From an uncultured Flavobacteriaceae bacterium (GTDB lineage Bacteria; Bacteroidota; Bacteroidia; Flavobacteriales; Flavobacteriaceae): DNA of 20,644 bases. The translations under genes and the position numbers were made by a program. The stretch spans positions 1 through 20,644 of the forward strand of contig CALZKX010000013.1 of the NCBI GenBank assembly GCA_945788155.1, in the 5' to 3' direction. Below are positions 7,757 through 14,770 of the stretch, in pieces (the first letter of the stretch is position 1; every line of letters starts with the position of its first letter). Under the pieces are notes generated by a model. It ran no database searches. It saw only the letters and a program-made list of their open reading frames with translations, and was not told where the DNA came from.

Positions 7757-9001
7757 TTATTCTTCTCTTAATGCTTCTATGGGTTTAATGCTTGTCGCTT
7801 TAAAAGCTGGTATTAAACCTATAAGTGTGCCTAATGCTACTAGTATTAATAAGGCTACAAATACAACTAATATTGAAACTGATGCGTTGACCAATGTTGC
7901 ATCTGGTCCTTGACCAAATGCTGCATCCAGTGCTATTAAAATCCATCCTCCTGTAAGAATGCCAAACAGTCCTGCTATTAATGTTAAAAATACTGCCTCA
8001 ACAACAATTTGTCTTTTTATTTCAAAAGGTGTTGCTCCCAAAGCGCGTCTTACACCAATTTCTTTGGTGCGTTCTTTTACCGTAATTAATAATATATTCC
8101 CGATGGCAAAAACTCCAGCTATAAGAGTTGCAATACCTACAAACCATGTTAAAAACTGCATGCCTATTAAAAAGCCTGTCATTCTACCAAATGCTTGACC
8201 AAGATTAAAGCTTCTAAAAGCTCTATCGTCTTCAGGATGGATTTTGTGTATATTCTTTAGCATTAATTTGGCATCTTGTTCTATTTGTACAATGTTGAAT
8301 TCTGGTTTTCCAGTAATCATCATCCAACCTATTCGATCGCCTCGATTGTATGTTTGTTGGAATGTTGTAAATGGAATATGAATATCATCACTTGGTCCCA
8401 ATTGAATATTTCCTACATCAAACACTCCCACTACCATATAGTTGCTACTATTTATTTGAATTAATTCTCCTATGGCATTTACATCTTTCTCAAATAATTG
8501 CTTATAAACATCCTCGGATATAACTGCAACTTTTCTTCTATTATCTATATCACTTTGATTAATAAAACGTCCATGAAGTAATTTCTTTTTTTGCACTTGA
8601 TCTAACAACGGAAAATCTCCTGCAACACCAAATGTTCCTGATAAAAGATTGCGAACAACTAGGCTTTGAGTAAGGTTTCTTGGTACTACAAACTCTACTC
8701 CTTCAACATTGTTTTGTATTTTTTCTGTATCAGACAAGGTTAAACGTACTTGTTTCCCTTCTTGAAAGCCTTTAAACGGCATACTTGTTGTACCTCCAAT
8801 AATAAATACGCTATTGGTTGCAAAGTCGCCAAAAATTCTATTAAACGAATTTTCCATGCCTCGTGCAGCACCTAATAGTCCTATTAGTAGTAAAATTCCC
8901 CACCAAACACCTATCATGGTTATAACAGTTCTAAGCTTGTTCTTGCTCATACTGTCATACACTTCTTGCCAAGTATCTCTATCAAATAAAAACTTAATCA
9001 T
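7757..9001 (-). CDS. MacB/FtsX-type ABC transporter permease (second copy)
   Basis: Inner-membrane permease of 414 residues with the MacB layout: a short amphipathic start, one membrane helix (about 24-46), a large periplasmic MacB_PCD-type domain (about 50-280), then three more helices (about 285-308, 330-352, 377-402) forming the FtsX domain. The cytoplasmic loop after helix two has KERTKEIGVRRALGAT, the conserved motif that contacts the ATPase. It ends with IKPIEALREE, the usual C-terminal family motif. It lacks an ATPase domain, which is encoded separately in this operon. It begins 2 bases after the first permease gene, so both are probably made together and pair as a heterodimer. The substrate cannot be told from sequence. 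Confidence 0.93.
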   Translation of the reverse strand: MIKFLFDRDTWQEVYDSMSKNKLRTVITMIGVWWGILLLIGLLGAARGMENSFNRIFGDFATNSVFIIGGTTSMPFKGFQEGKQVRLTLSDTEKIQNNVEGVEFVVPRNLTQSLVVRNLLSGTFGVAGDFPLLDQVQKKKLLHGRFINQSDIDNRRKVAVISEDVYKQLFEKDVNAIGELIQINSSNYMVVGVFDVGNIQLGPSDDIHIPFTTFQQTYNRGDRIGWMMITGKPEFNIVQIEQDAKLMLKNIHKIHPEDDRAFRSFNLGQAFGRMTGFLIGMQFLTWFVGIATLIAGVFAIGNILLITVKERTKEIGVRRALGATPFEIKRQIVVEAVFLTLIAGLFGILTGGWILIALDAAFGQGPDATLVNASVSILVVFVALLILVALGTLIGLIPAFKATSIKPIEALREE

Positions 9002-9003
9002 GG

Positions 9004-10233
9004 TTATTCGTTTCTAAGGGCTACAATGGGTTTAATTCTTGATGCTTTTTTTGCGGGCACATAACCTGCCAATGCTCCAGCAATAATTAAAGTAATAGTT
9101 GCCATTACCACTAGCGATGTTTTTACACTTGGGTCTGTAATAAAATATTCCTTTAAGCTTGGACCTGCTAAATTTAAAACACCTGTTCCTATTAACAAGC
9201 CAATGTATCCTGCAATAGCAGTTATAAGAACCGACTCCAATAAAATAATAAGCACTATCGATCTTGGTTGAGCTCCTAAGGCCTTTCTTATTCCTATTTC
9301 TTTAGTACGTTCTTTAACAATAAATATCATAATATTACTAATACCAACTATGCCTGCAATTAAAGTCCCAAGGCCAATTACCAAAACAAGGATGCCTAAA
9401 ACCACCATCATTTGATTTACATCTCTGGAAGCTTCGGCCATATTACGAACTCGTATAGCTCTTTGGTCTAGCTTTGCAACCGAAAAACGTTCTTTTAATT
9501 TCTTTTCTAAACTCTTACTAAACGCAATAGCTTGGTCAAAATTCATGTCTGGATTATAAGACAGGTTAATTTGATCTATATATTCGTTATTACCATATAC
9601 TTGTTGGGCTGTAGAAACTGGCATATAAATTGAACGTTCCTCATTTTCATTGCCTTCATCTGAAAATATACCAACAATTTTATATTGAATCCCACTAAGG
9701 TTAATGTATTTACCAAGTGCCGTGGTTTTTAAAAACAGGTCATCTTCAACAAGTCTTCCAATAACTACAACCTTTGTTTTTTCGTTTATGTCTCTTTGGT
9801 TTATGTAACGGCCTTCATTCATTACTGTTCTTTCCAAAAATTGATGGTCAGGATGCACGGCTTTTACAGAGTAGTTACTTTTCTCGTTTCTAAACGTAGC
9901 TACTTCATTCCTGTAAATTCTTGCGGTAATAAACTCAACTTTATTTCCATTATCGTCCTTAATGTAATCTATCTCTTTGTTTTCGAATTGAATTCGTCTT
10001 CCCGCTTGTAGCCCTTTGTATGCCTTGGTAGTTCTTCCTGAATTAATAAAGATGGCATTGTTAGCATCATCGGCAAAGGCTTCTGTAAATGTGTTTTGCA
10101 AACCGTTTACCAATCCAAAAAGTATCGTAAAGAGCATAATTGCAAAAACCACTGTAAAACCAGATAGTATGGTTCTTAGCCTATTTTTGTTAATACTTTG
10201 AAATATTTCGCGCCAAAGATCTAAATCAAACAT
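9004..10233 (-). CDS. MacB/FtsX-type ABC transporter permease (first copy)
   Basis: Partner permease of 409 residues with the same four-helix plan: first helix about 24-46, periplasmic MacB_PCD-like domain to about 270, then an FtsX domain with helices near 275-300, 322-345 and 372-396. The ATPase-contact motif is VKERTKEIGIRKALGAQ and the end is IKPIVALRNE. It is clearly homologous to the downstream permease, but the periplasmic domains differ enough (for example here SGRTTKAYKGLQAGRRIQF against IGGTTSMPFKGFQEGKQVR) that they are specialised partners and not a recent duplication. Its start overlaps the ATPase gene's end by 8 bases, indicating translational coupling. Confidence 0.93.
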   Translation of the reverse strand: MFDLDLWREIFQSINKNRLRTILSGFTVVFAIMLFTILFGLVNGLQNTFTEAFADDANNAIFINSGRTTKAYKGLQAGRRIQFENKEIDYIKDDNGNKVEFITARIYRNEVATFRNEKSNYSVKAVHPDHQFLERTVMNEGRYINQRDINEKTKVVVIGRLVEDDLFLKTTALGKYINLSGIQYKIVGIFSDEGNENEERSIYMPVSTAQQVYGNNEYIDQINLSYNPDMNFDQAIAFSKSLEKKLKERFSVAKLDQRAIRVRNMAEASRDVNQMMVVLGILVLVIGLGTLIAGIVGISNIMIFIVKERTKEIGIRKALGAQPRSIVLIILLESVLITAIAGYIGLLIGTGVLNLAGPSLKEYFITDPSVKTSLVVMATITLIIAGALAGYVPAKKASRIKPIVALRNE

Positions 10234-10927
10234 TTTGTCCTGCTCTTACTTGTTTAACTTTTTTGTCTTCCATAATCACACCATCACGTAAACGCACTAT
10301 ACGTTTACACATTTTGGCGATATCTTCTTCGTGTGTTACAATTAAAATGGTTTTTCCTTCGTCGTTTAATTGTTGAAGGAACTCCATGATTTCATACGAA
10401 GTTCCCATATCTAATGCTCCTGTAGGCTCATCTGCCAATAATAATTTTGGTTCAGCAGCTAATGCCCTGGCTATTGCAACACGCTGTTTTTGCCCACCAG
10501 ATAGTTCGCTAGGTAAGTGATGTGCCCAGTCTAATAATCCAACTTTTTTTAAATGAAATTTTGCTTTTTCTTGGCGCTCTTTACGTTTTAACCCTTGATA
10601 ATATAATGGTAGTGCTACGTTTTCTAAGGCATTTTTATAATTGATAAGGTTGAAAGATTGAAAGATAAATCCCAAGAATTTATTTCGGTAAATGGCTGCC
10701 TTTTTTTCATTAAGGTTTTTAATTTCTACACCATCTAAAGTATATTCTCCAGAGTCTGCCTCGTCAAGAATACCAATGATATTTAAAAGTGTTGATTTAC
10801 CAGATCCCGATGAGCCCATTATAGCCACCATTTCTCCACTTTCTACATTTAAATCAATTCCTTTAAGTACATGTAGGCTGGAATCGCCTATTGGATACGA
10901 CTTATGTAGTTGGCTAATTTTTAGCAT
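10226..10927 (-). CDS. ABC transporter ATP-binding protein (MacB/LolD type)
   Basis: Cytoplasmic ATPase of 233 residues that powers the permease pair. All motifs are present: Walker A GSSGSGKST (38-46), Q-loop at Gln90, signature LSGGQKQR (142-149), Walker B LLLADEP (162-168), D-loop nearby (GALD), and switch His199 in VTHEED. The IFQSFNLI and NVALPLYY segments are typical of the MacB/LolD branch. In E. coli MacB the ATPase and permease are one chain; here they are split, as is common in Bacteroidetes. It is the first gene of the six-gene block ending in tsaB. A candidate promoter with an overlapping inverted repeat lies 28-58 bases upstream of the start codon. Confidence 0.95.
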   Translation of the reverse strand: MLKISQLHKSYPIGDSSLHVLKGIDLNVESGEMVAIMGSSGSGKSTLLNIIGILDEADSGEYTLDGVEIKNLNEKKAAIYRNKFLGFIFQSFNLINYKNALENVALPLYYQGLKRKERQEKAKFHLKKVGLLDWAHHLPSELSGGQKQRVAIARALAAEPKLLLADEPTGALDMGTSYEIMEFLQQLNDEGKTILIVTHEEDIAKMCKRIVRLRDGVIMEDKKVKQVRAGQNV

Positions 10928-10949
10928 AGTTAGTGTTGTTTTTTTGAAC

Positions 10950-10985
10950 TATATCAAACGATATAACAACAATTAGACTGCAAAA
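10950..10985 (-). promoter_or_regulatory. candidate promoter and inverted repeat upstream of the efflux operon
   Basis: On the - strand a TTG (part of CAAAA at 10981-10985 on the + strand) is followed after 17 bases by TATCGTTTG (complement of 10955-10963). That is the Bacteroidetes -7 box with one extra base. A six-pair inverted repeat (TATATC at 10950-10955, GATATA at 10960-10965) overlaps the box and could be an operator. There is no T run on the transcribed side, so it is not a terminator. Both calls are weak. Confidence 0.28.
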
Positions 10986-11027
10986 GCCTTGATTTGTTAC
11001 ATCCTAAAACTTAATTAAATGTTAAAA

Positions 11028-11240
11028 TTATTTTTGTTTGAGTTTTCTATAAATAATAAACCCAATTCCTCCAATTAATATATATGGAATAAGCATTAGG
11101 TAGATAATTCCATTATTAATCCCTTCGGCTGTTTTTTGTCCCTCCTCACTTTCTAGGACTGCACGACACATTGCACATTGTGCATTTGTCTCAAGAAAAA
11201 AGAGAAAAGAAAAAAGAAAAAAGAAAGCCCTGTATGTCAT
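11028..11240 (-). CDS. small secreted/membrane CxxC protein of the cox assembly cluster
   Basis: I do not recognise a named family. With the ATG at 11240 the protein has 70 residues: a Phe/Leu-rich signal sequence (1-20, ending ETNA), then CAMC with Cys22 and Cys25, a short polar helix (CRAVLESEEGQKTAEG), one membrane helix at about 43-64, and a basic tail YRKLKQK. An earlier ATG at 11306 would add 22 residues, including three cysteines, inside the upstream DUF420 gene and is less likely. The gene starts 2 bases after the DUF420 stop, so it belongs to the same operon as DUF420 and SCO. I infer the CxxC faces the periplasm and could bind a metal or act in thiol redox chemistry during oxidase assembly. 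Confidence 0.72.
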   Translation of the reverse strand: MTYRAFFFLFSFLFFLETNAQCAMCRAVLESEEGQKTAEGINNGIIYLMLIPYILIGGIGFIIYRKLKQK

Positions 11241-11242
11241 CT

Positions 11243-11815
11243 TTACAAATAATACGGTGAAATCATAATATAAACAACTACGCCAGAAACCGCAACATAC
11301 AACCATAAAGGAAATGTGATTCTAGCTATTTTTTTATGTCTATCGAAGTTATTGGTAATTGCTCTAACATAGGTAATTAACACAAATGGTATAACTGCTA
11401 TGGACAAAATTATATGTGTAAAAAGTATGATAAGGTATAAGTACAAAACAGATCCTACTTTTTCTTTTTCATTCGTGTCCAAAATACCATCATGGTTTAT
11501 ATCTCCAAATTTTGTGGATTCACTTGTCATGTGGTACGCTACATACATTACTAAAAAAACTATTGATAATGAAATAGCAAATTGCATTAATCGTTTATGC
11601 AAATTTTGTTTTTTATTGGTAATAGCCCAAAAAGCAATTACTAAAACTAATGCTGTAATAGCATTAATAGATGCATAAATTGGTGGTAAAAATGTAAGTG
11701 GTTCTACATTTGGTATTTTAATCCCAAATAAGGCAGCGACAACCAAAGGTATTGTTATGGACAAAGCAACTATCCATTTATTGTATTTTTTTTCTTTTGT
11801 TTTATCAACTGTCAT
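11243..11815 (-). CDS. DUF420 membrane protein (CtaM/YozB-like oxidase assembly factor)
   Basis: Integral membrane protein of 190 residues with about five helices (14-31, 42-65, 75-95, 122-148, 168-186). It matches DUF420 through PPIYASINAI, the spaced histidines H73, H95, H134 and H160, and the C-terminal WLYVAVSGVVVYIM. The Gram-positive member CtaM (YozB) is needed to assemble aa3-type heme-copper oxidases, which suits this location beside SCO and cox genes. Odd feature: the loop between helices three and four (105-116, DINHDGILDTNE) is a perfect 12-residue EF-hand-type loop with acidic or Asn residues at 1, 3, 5, 9 and Glu at 12. The gene begins 1 base after the SCO stop. Confidence 0.87.
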   Translation of the reverse strand: MTVDKTKEKKYNKWIVALSITIPLVVAALFGIKIPNVEPLTFLPPIYASINAITALVLVIAFWAITNKKQNLHKRLMQFAISLSIVFLVMYVAYHMTSESTKFGDINHDGILDTNEKEKVGSVLYLYLIILFTHIILSIAVIPFVLITYVRAITNNFDRHKKIARITFPLWLYVAVSGVVVYIMISPYYL

Positions 11816-11816
11816 C

Positions 11817-12557
11817 TCACTCTTTTAAAAGCTTTGCAATATCTTCTTTTAACATTGTTATCTCTTCTTTAAAACCATCTTCATCGTACTTTTCTTCTTC
11901 ACTAATAATACCATTGTAATATATTATTGGGTTTCCGTTTACTGTTCTAGATCTAATAAATCCGTTTTTATCGATAAGCGCAAAATTTCCTGAATGCTCA
12001 AAACCACCATCAACAGTTCCATCTTCGGCTGTATATAAATTAAATCCTTCGTTGGCCAATGCGTAAATAGTATCTTGATCTCCTGTCATTAAATGCCAAT
12101 TAGGGTTTGTTATGCCATACTTTTCGGCATAGGCTTTTAAAACCTCAGGTGTGTCGTTTTTAGGATTAATGGTAAAAGAGGCTACTCCAAAATTTTCATA
12201 GCCAGAAAAATTGTTTTGAATTTGCACTAAGTTTTTGCTCATTCTTGGGCAAATTGTAGGACAGGTGGTAAAAAAAAACTCTACCAAATAGACTTTCCCT
12301 TCGTAATCTTTATTGGTAATGGTTTTACCATTTTGGTTAGTAAAACTAAATGCAGGTACTTTTTTTGCTTCACCATTTATTTCTAAAAAACCCAATGGCT
12401 CATCACCTGACACTTGCGTGCTTGCTTTTTTACTTCTACTTTCTTCTCTAGTGATGTCATCACTTGTAATTCGATCGATAATCCTTGGAATAAAAATAAT
12501 TCCAAACACTAATATAACCAGTGCTATTCCTACGTAAGAATAATTAGTTTTCTTCAT
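11817..12557 (-). CDS. SCO1/SenC-family copper chaperone
   Basis: Membrane-anchored periplasmic thioredoxin-fold protein of 246 residues that delivers copper to, or reduces the cysteines of, the CuA site in oxidase subunit II. I chose the ATG at 12557, which begins MKKTNYSYVG and a clean anchor helix (about 8-26); the longer frame would need a TTG start and adds 13 residues. The copper ligands are all present: Cys99 and Cys103 in TTCPTICPRM and His188 in EHSGNFALID. The tail after about 215 is acidic and lysine-rich. The start overlaps the end of the upstream SCO-like gene by 14 bases, and DUF420 follows after 1 base, so the three are translated as a unit. Confidence 0.93.
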   Translation of the reverse strand: MKKTNYSYVGIALVILVFGIIFIPRIIDRITSDDITREESRSKKASTQVSGDEPLGFLEINGEAKKVPAFSFTNQNGKTITNKDYEGKVYLVEFFFTTCPTICPRMSKNLVQIQNNFSGYENFGVASFTINPKNDTPEVLKAYAEKYGITNPNWHLMTGDQDTIYALANEGFNLYTAEDGTVDGGFEHSGNFALIDKNGFIRSRTVNGNPIIYYNGIISEEEKYDEDGFKEEITMLKEDIAKLLKE

Positions 12558-13263
12558 TTGTTTTAATATCATCGGCTCTTCGTGATGAAGAGTCAAAATT
12601 TCCTTTTCTTTTTTGTCTATACTCTGTAAATAAAATACGCATATCTTCGCTCATTTTATTTTTAAGTTCGGCTACTTTAATAGCGTTGTAAGAGTACATG
12701 CCATATATTTTTTTATTTGCTTCAATGTCGTTGTCGGTTCGATCGTCAATCCTACCTCGTTGGTTCAAATCTTTATCTACAATAAAGACATGACTTGTGG
12801 CACTATTTTCATTTAAAGGTTCGGTGGATTTTAAACTATTAAAAACGGTTGAAATATCTTGTGGATGTCCATATCCAAAATGCCAATACTTAAGTTCATC
12901 GTATTTTAAAAGCTCCTTTCTCAATTCAGAAACTTGTTCTTGAGACCCTTGGGGAACTAGTATTAATACATGAAACCGTTTAAAGCCTTTAAATTTATCA
13001 TAAATCAACTCTTTTAGGTTTGAAGCTGAGGTAATTTGTTCCATGGTATTACTACCAAAAAATCCCAAGACTGTAATATTATTTTTTAAATTAACGCTAT
13101 GCCCTTCTTCATCTTTAAAATTTGTAACGTTTTCAATGCTTGTTCTAACTACATCCAATGGATTGTAATTGTGCTTTGAAGGGTATAAAAACAATAAAAA
13201 AATTACAGGTAGAAAGAATAAAACCGAAAGTATGAGTGTTTTTTTAAAGCTCTTTTTTTGCAT
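12544..13263 (-). CDS. SCO-like membrane-anchored thioredoxin-fold protein without cysteines
   Basis: A 239-residue protein with one N-terminal membrane anchor (about 8-27) and a periplasmic domain that follows the SCO plan. The strand and active-site position reads ITVLGFFGSNTMEQ (63-76) where its neighbour SCO has VYLVEFFFTTCPTICP. SHVFIVDKDLNQRGRID (157-172) lines up with HSGNFALIDKNGFIRSR around the copper histidine. There is no cysteine anywhere in the protein, so it cannot bind copper or do thiol chemistry like SCO. The C-terminal 25 residues are charged and low in complexity. Its place directly before SCO, with overlapping ends, suggests a structural partner in oxidase assembly. The family call rests on my alignment by eye and on context. 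Confidence 0.65.
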   Translation of the reverse strand: MQKKSFKKTLILSVLFFLPVIFLLFLYPSKHNYNPLDVVRTSIENVTNFKDEEGHSVNLKNNITVLGFFGSNTMEQITSASNLKELIYDKFKGFKRFHVLILVPQGSQEQVSELRKELLKYDELKYWHFGYGHPQDISTVFNSLKSTEPLNENSATSHVFIVDKDLNQRGRIDDRTDNDIEANKKIYGMYSYNAIKVAELKNKMSEDMRILFTEYRQKRKGNFDSSSRRADDIKTNEEN

Positions 13264-13274
13264 GGCACAAAAAT

Positions 13275-13302
13275 AAAAAAGACGGTTTTAATAACCGCCT
13301 TT
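13275..13302 (-). terminator. terminator-like hairpin between the cox structural and SCO genes
   Basis: On the - strand a ten-pair stem (complement of 13293-13302 with 13278-13287, one G-T wobble, TTAAT loop on the + strand) is followed by six Ts (13275-13280). It lies after the subunit IV stop and only 11 bases before the SCO-like start codon. It would act as a terminator for the cox structural genes or as a partial attenuator for the assembly genes. Confidence 0.75.
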
Positions 13303-13305
13303 ATC

Positions 13306-13323
13306 AATATGTTTTAACATATT
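13306..13323. repeat. AT-rich inverted repeat upstream of the SCO-like gene
   Basis: Eight-base arms AATATGTT and AACATATT flank a two-base centre, giving an 18-base near-palindrome just upstream of the terminator hairpin. It could be an operator or part of a stacked RNA structure. No T tract follows it. Chance occurrence is possible in AT-rich sequence. Confidence 0.4.
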
Positions 13324-13338
13324 AAAATGTTATTCTTT

Positions 13339-13722
13339 TTAAAAATCTCTTTTGATGTATCCATCTTTATATACATCAAAAACATAACCTCCTTCTAATA
13401 ATAGAATAAAAATTAAGTAGCAAATAAGAAATACTGCGGTCCAAACAACCATACGACGTAACGATTTTGTTTCATCTCTCATGTGCATAAAATCCCAAGT
13501 AATGTAGTATGCTTTTACTATTGTAAGGGCGATGAATATCCAGTTTAGAATTTTCATTCCTAAAAACGGAGCCAACAATGCTTCTGGTTTATAAATACCT
13601 AATGCAACCTCAACTCCTGTAACAATGGTAAGAAGTATTAATACTCCCCAAATTTTTTGAGTATTGGATTTAAACTTAATTAAGCCTCTTAATATTTCTA
13701 ATTTATGTGCGTGATCTGCCAT
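13339..13722 (-). CDS. cytochrome c oxidase subunit IV-like protein
   Basis: A 127-residue protein with three membrane helices, at about 24-42, 52-75 and 90-110. The family's YYITWDFMHMRDE motif follows the second helix (about 73-84), and a short loop with LRRMVVW precedes the third. It belongs to the prokaryotic subunit IV group (COX4_pro type), a small accessory subunit in the inner membrane. It starts 22 bases after the second subunit III gene and is the last structural gene before a terminator-like hairpin. The short polar C terminus (DVYKDGYIKRDF) has no recognisable motif. Length and position are normal for flavobacterial cox clusters. Confidence 0.87.
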   Translation of the reverse strand: MADHAHKLEILRGLIKFKSNTQKIWGVLILLTIVTGVEVALGIYKPEALLAPFLGMKILNWIFIALTIVKAYYITWDFMHMRDETKSLRRMVVWTAVFLICYLIFILLLEGGYVFDVYKDGYIKRDF

Positions 13723-13744
13723 TTTAAAATCGAATTATCTATAA

Positions 13745-14725
13745 TTAAACAAGGTAGAAGAATGTAAATACAAATACCCAAACCAAATCTACAAAGTGCC
13801 AATAAAGTCCCACTTTTTCAACCATTTCGTAGTTCTTTCTTCGTTCGTAAGTACCCAATATTACATTAAAGAATATGATAATATTAATAACAACTCCTGA
13901 AAATACGTGAAAACCGTGAAAACCTGTTATAAAGAAAAAGAAATCTGCAAATAATGGTGTGCCATATTCATTTACATGAAGGTTTGCGCCTTCTACTACT
14001 ATTTTACCATTGTCTTTAATTTGTCGTAAAGATTCTACCCTAGACAGCACTGTTTTTTCACCTTCTTCATTAATTAACTGGGTACGAACCAATACATTTT
14101 CATTAGCTTCTAGGCCGTTTAAAACCTCGCTAACTGTGTAAGTTGGCAATGTGCCTTCGCTTGTAAACCAAAGACCCGATTTTCTTTCGTCCTGTACTCG
14201 CTCTTTATGTTCGTCAATAACTGCAAAATCACGAAGTGCCACACGTTTTCCGTCGGTATCTACAAATTGTAAAATATTCCCGCCCTTTGTTTGTATAGCT
14301 CCATAATCGCCTTTAATAAATGTTGCCCATTCCCATGCTTGTGAGCCAACGAATATTAAACCTCCAATAATGGTAAGGAACATATAAAATGTTACTTTGG
14401 CCTTTTTCATTTCATGTCCAGCATCTACAGCTAACACCATTGTTACCGATGACATAATAAGAACAAATGTCATGAATGCCACATAAATCATTGGATAATT
14501 TCCATGGAAAAAAGGCACGTGAGTAAACACTTCATCGGCAATTGGCCAAGAGTCTAAAAACTTAAACCTAGAAAATCCATAAGCTGCTAAAAAACCTGAA
14601 AAAGTTAATGCATCGGAAACAATGAAAAACCACATCATCATTTTTCCATAGCTTGATTTTAATGGCTTATTTCCGCCACCCCAAGTTTTTCCCTCGGTTC
14701 CAGTACTTACAACTGTATTATCCAT
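13745..14725 (-). CDS. cytochrome c oxidase subunit III with large loop insertion
   Basis: Inner-membrane oxidase subunit of 326 residues. I start it at the ATG at 14725 (MDNTVVSTGTEG); the frame extends 10 codons further to a TTG, which is less likely. Five helices are seen, at about 30-52, 78-101, 111-130, 259-291 (a long span), and 306-326. Canonical subunit III motifs are kept: GLIFVGSQAWEW with the conserved Glu132, then TGFHGFHVFSG (267-277) and YWHFVDLVWVFVF near the end. Between the Gln/Glu helix and the TGFHG helix lies a hydrophilic insert of about 110 residues (140-255), replacing a short loop in other bacteria. By analogy with known topology it should face the periplasm. The gene follows the short subunit III paralog after 45 bases. 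Confidence 0.9.
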   Translation of the reverse strand: MDNTVVSTGTEGKTWGGGNKPLKSSYGKMMMWFFIVSDALTFSGFLAAYGFSRFKFLDSWPIADEVFTHVPFFHGNYPMIYVAFMTFVLIMSSVTMVLAVDAGHEMKKAKVTFYMFLTIIGGLIFVGSQAWEWATFIKGDYGAIQTKGGNILQFVDTDGKRVALRDFAVIDEHKERVQDERKSGLWFTSEGTLPTYTVSEVLNGLEANENVLVRTQLINEEGEKTVLSRVESLRQIKDNGKIVVEGANLHVNEYGTPLFADFFFFITGFHGFHVFSGVVINIIIFFNVILGTYERRKNYEMVEKVGLYWHFVDLVWVFVFTFFYLV

Positions 14726-14770
14726 AAGATGAATTTCGTTTTTAAAATTGAACAAAAATAATCATTTTAT

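Noticed and set aside
11190..11226. Purine-rich low-complexity run of A and G that looks like a simple repeat
   Set aside because: Read on the - strand it encodes the Phe/Leu-rich signal sequence of the 70-residue CxxC protein. Codon choice for Phe and Leu explains the run.
12558..12596. TTG start giving a longer SCO protein
   Set aside because: The additional 13 residues include charged and His residues before a normal anchor. An ATG directly before the MKK-anchor sequence fits the family.
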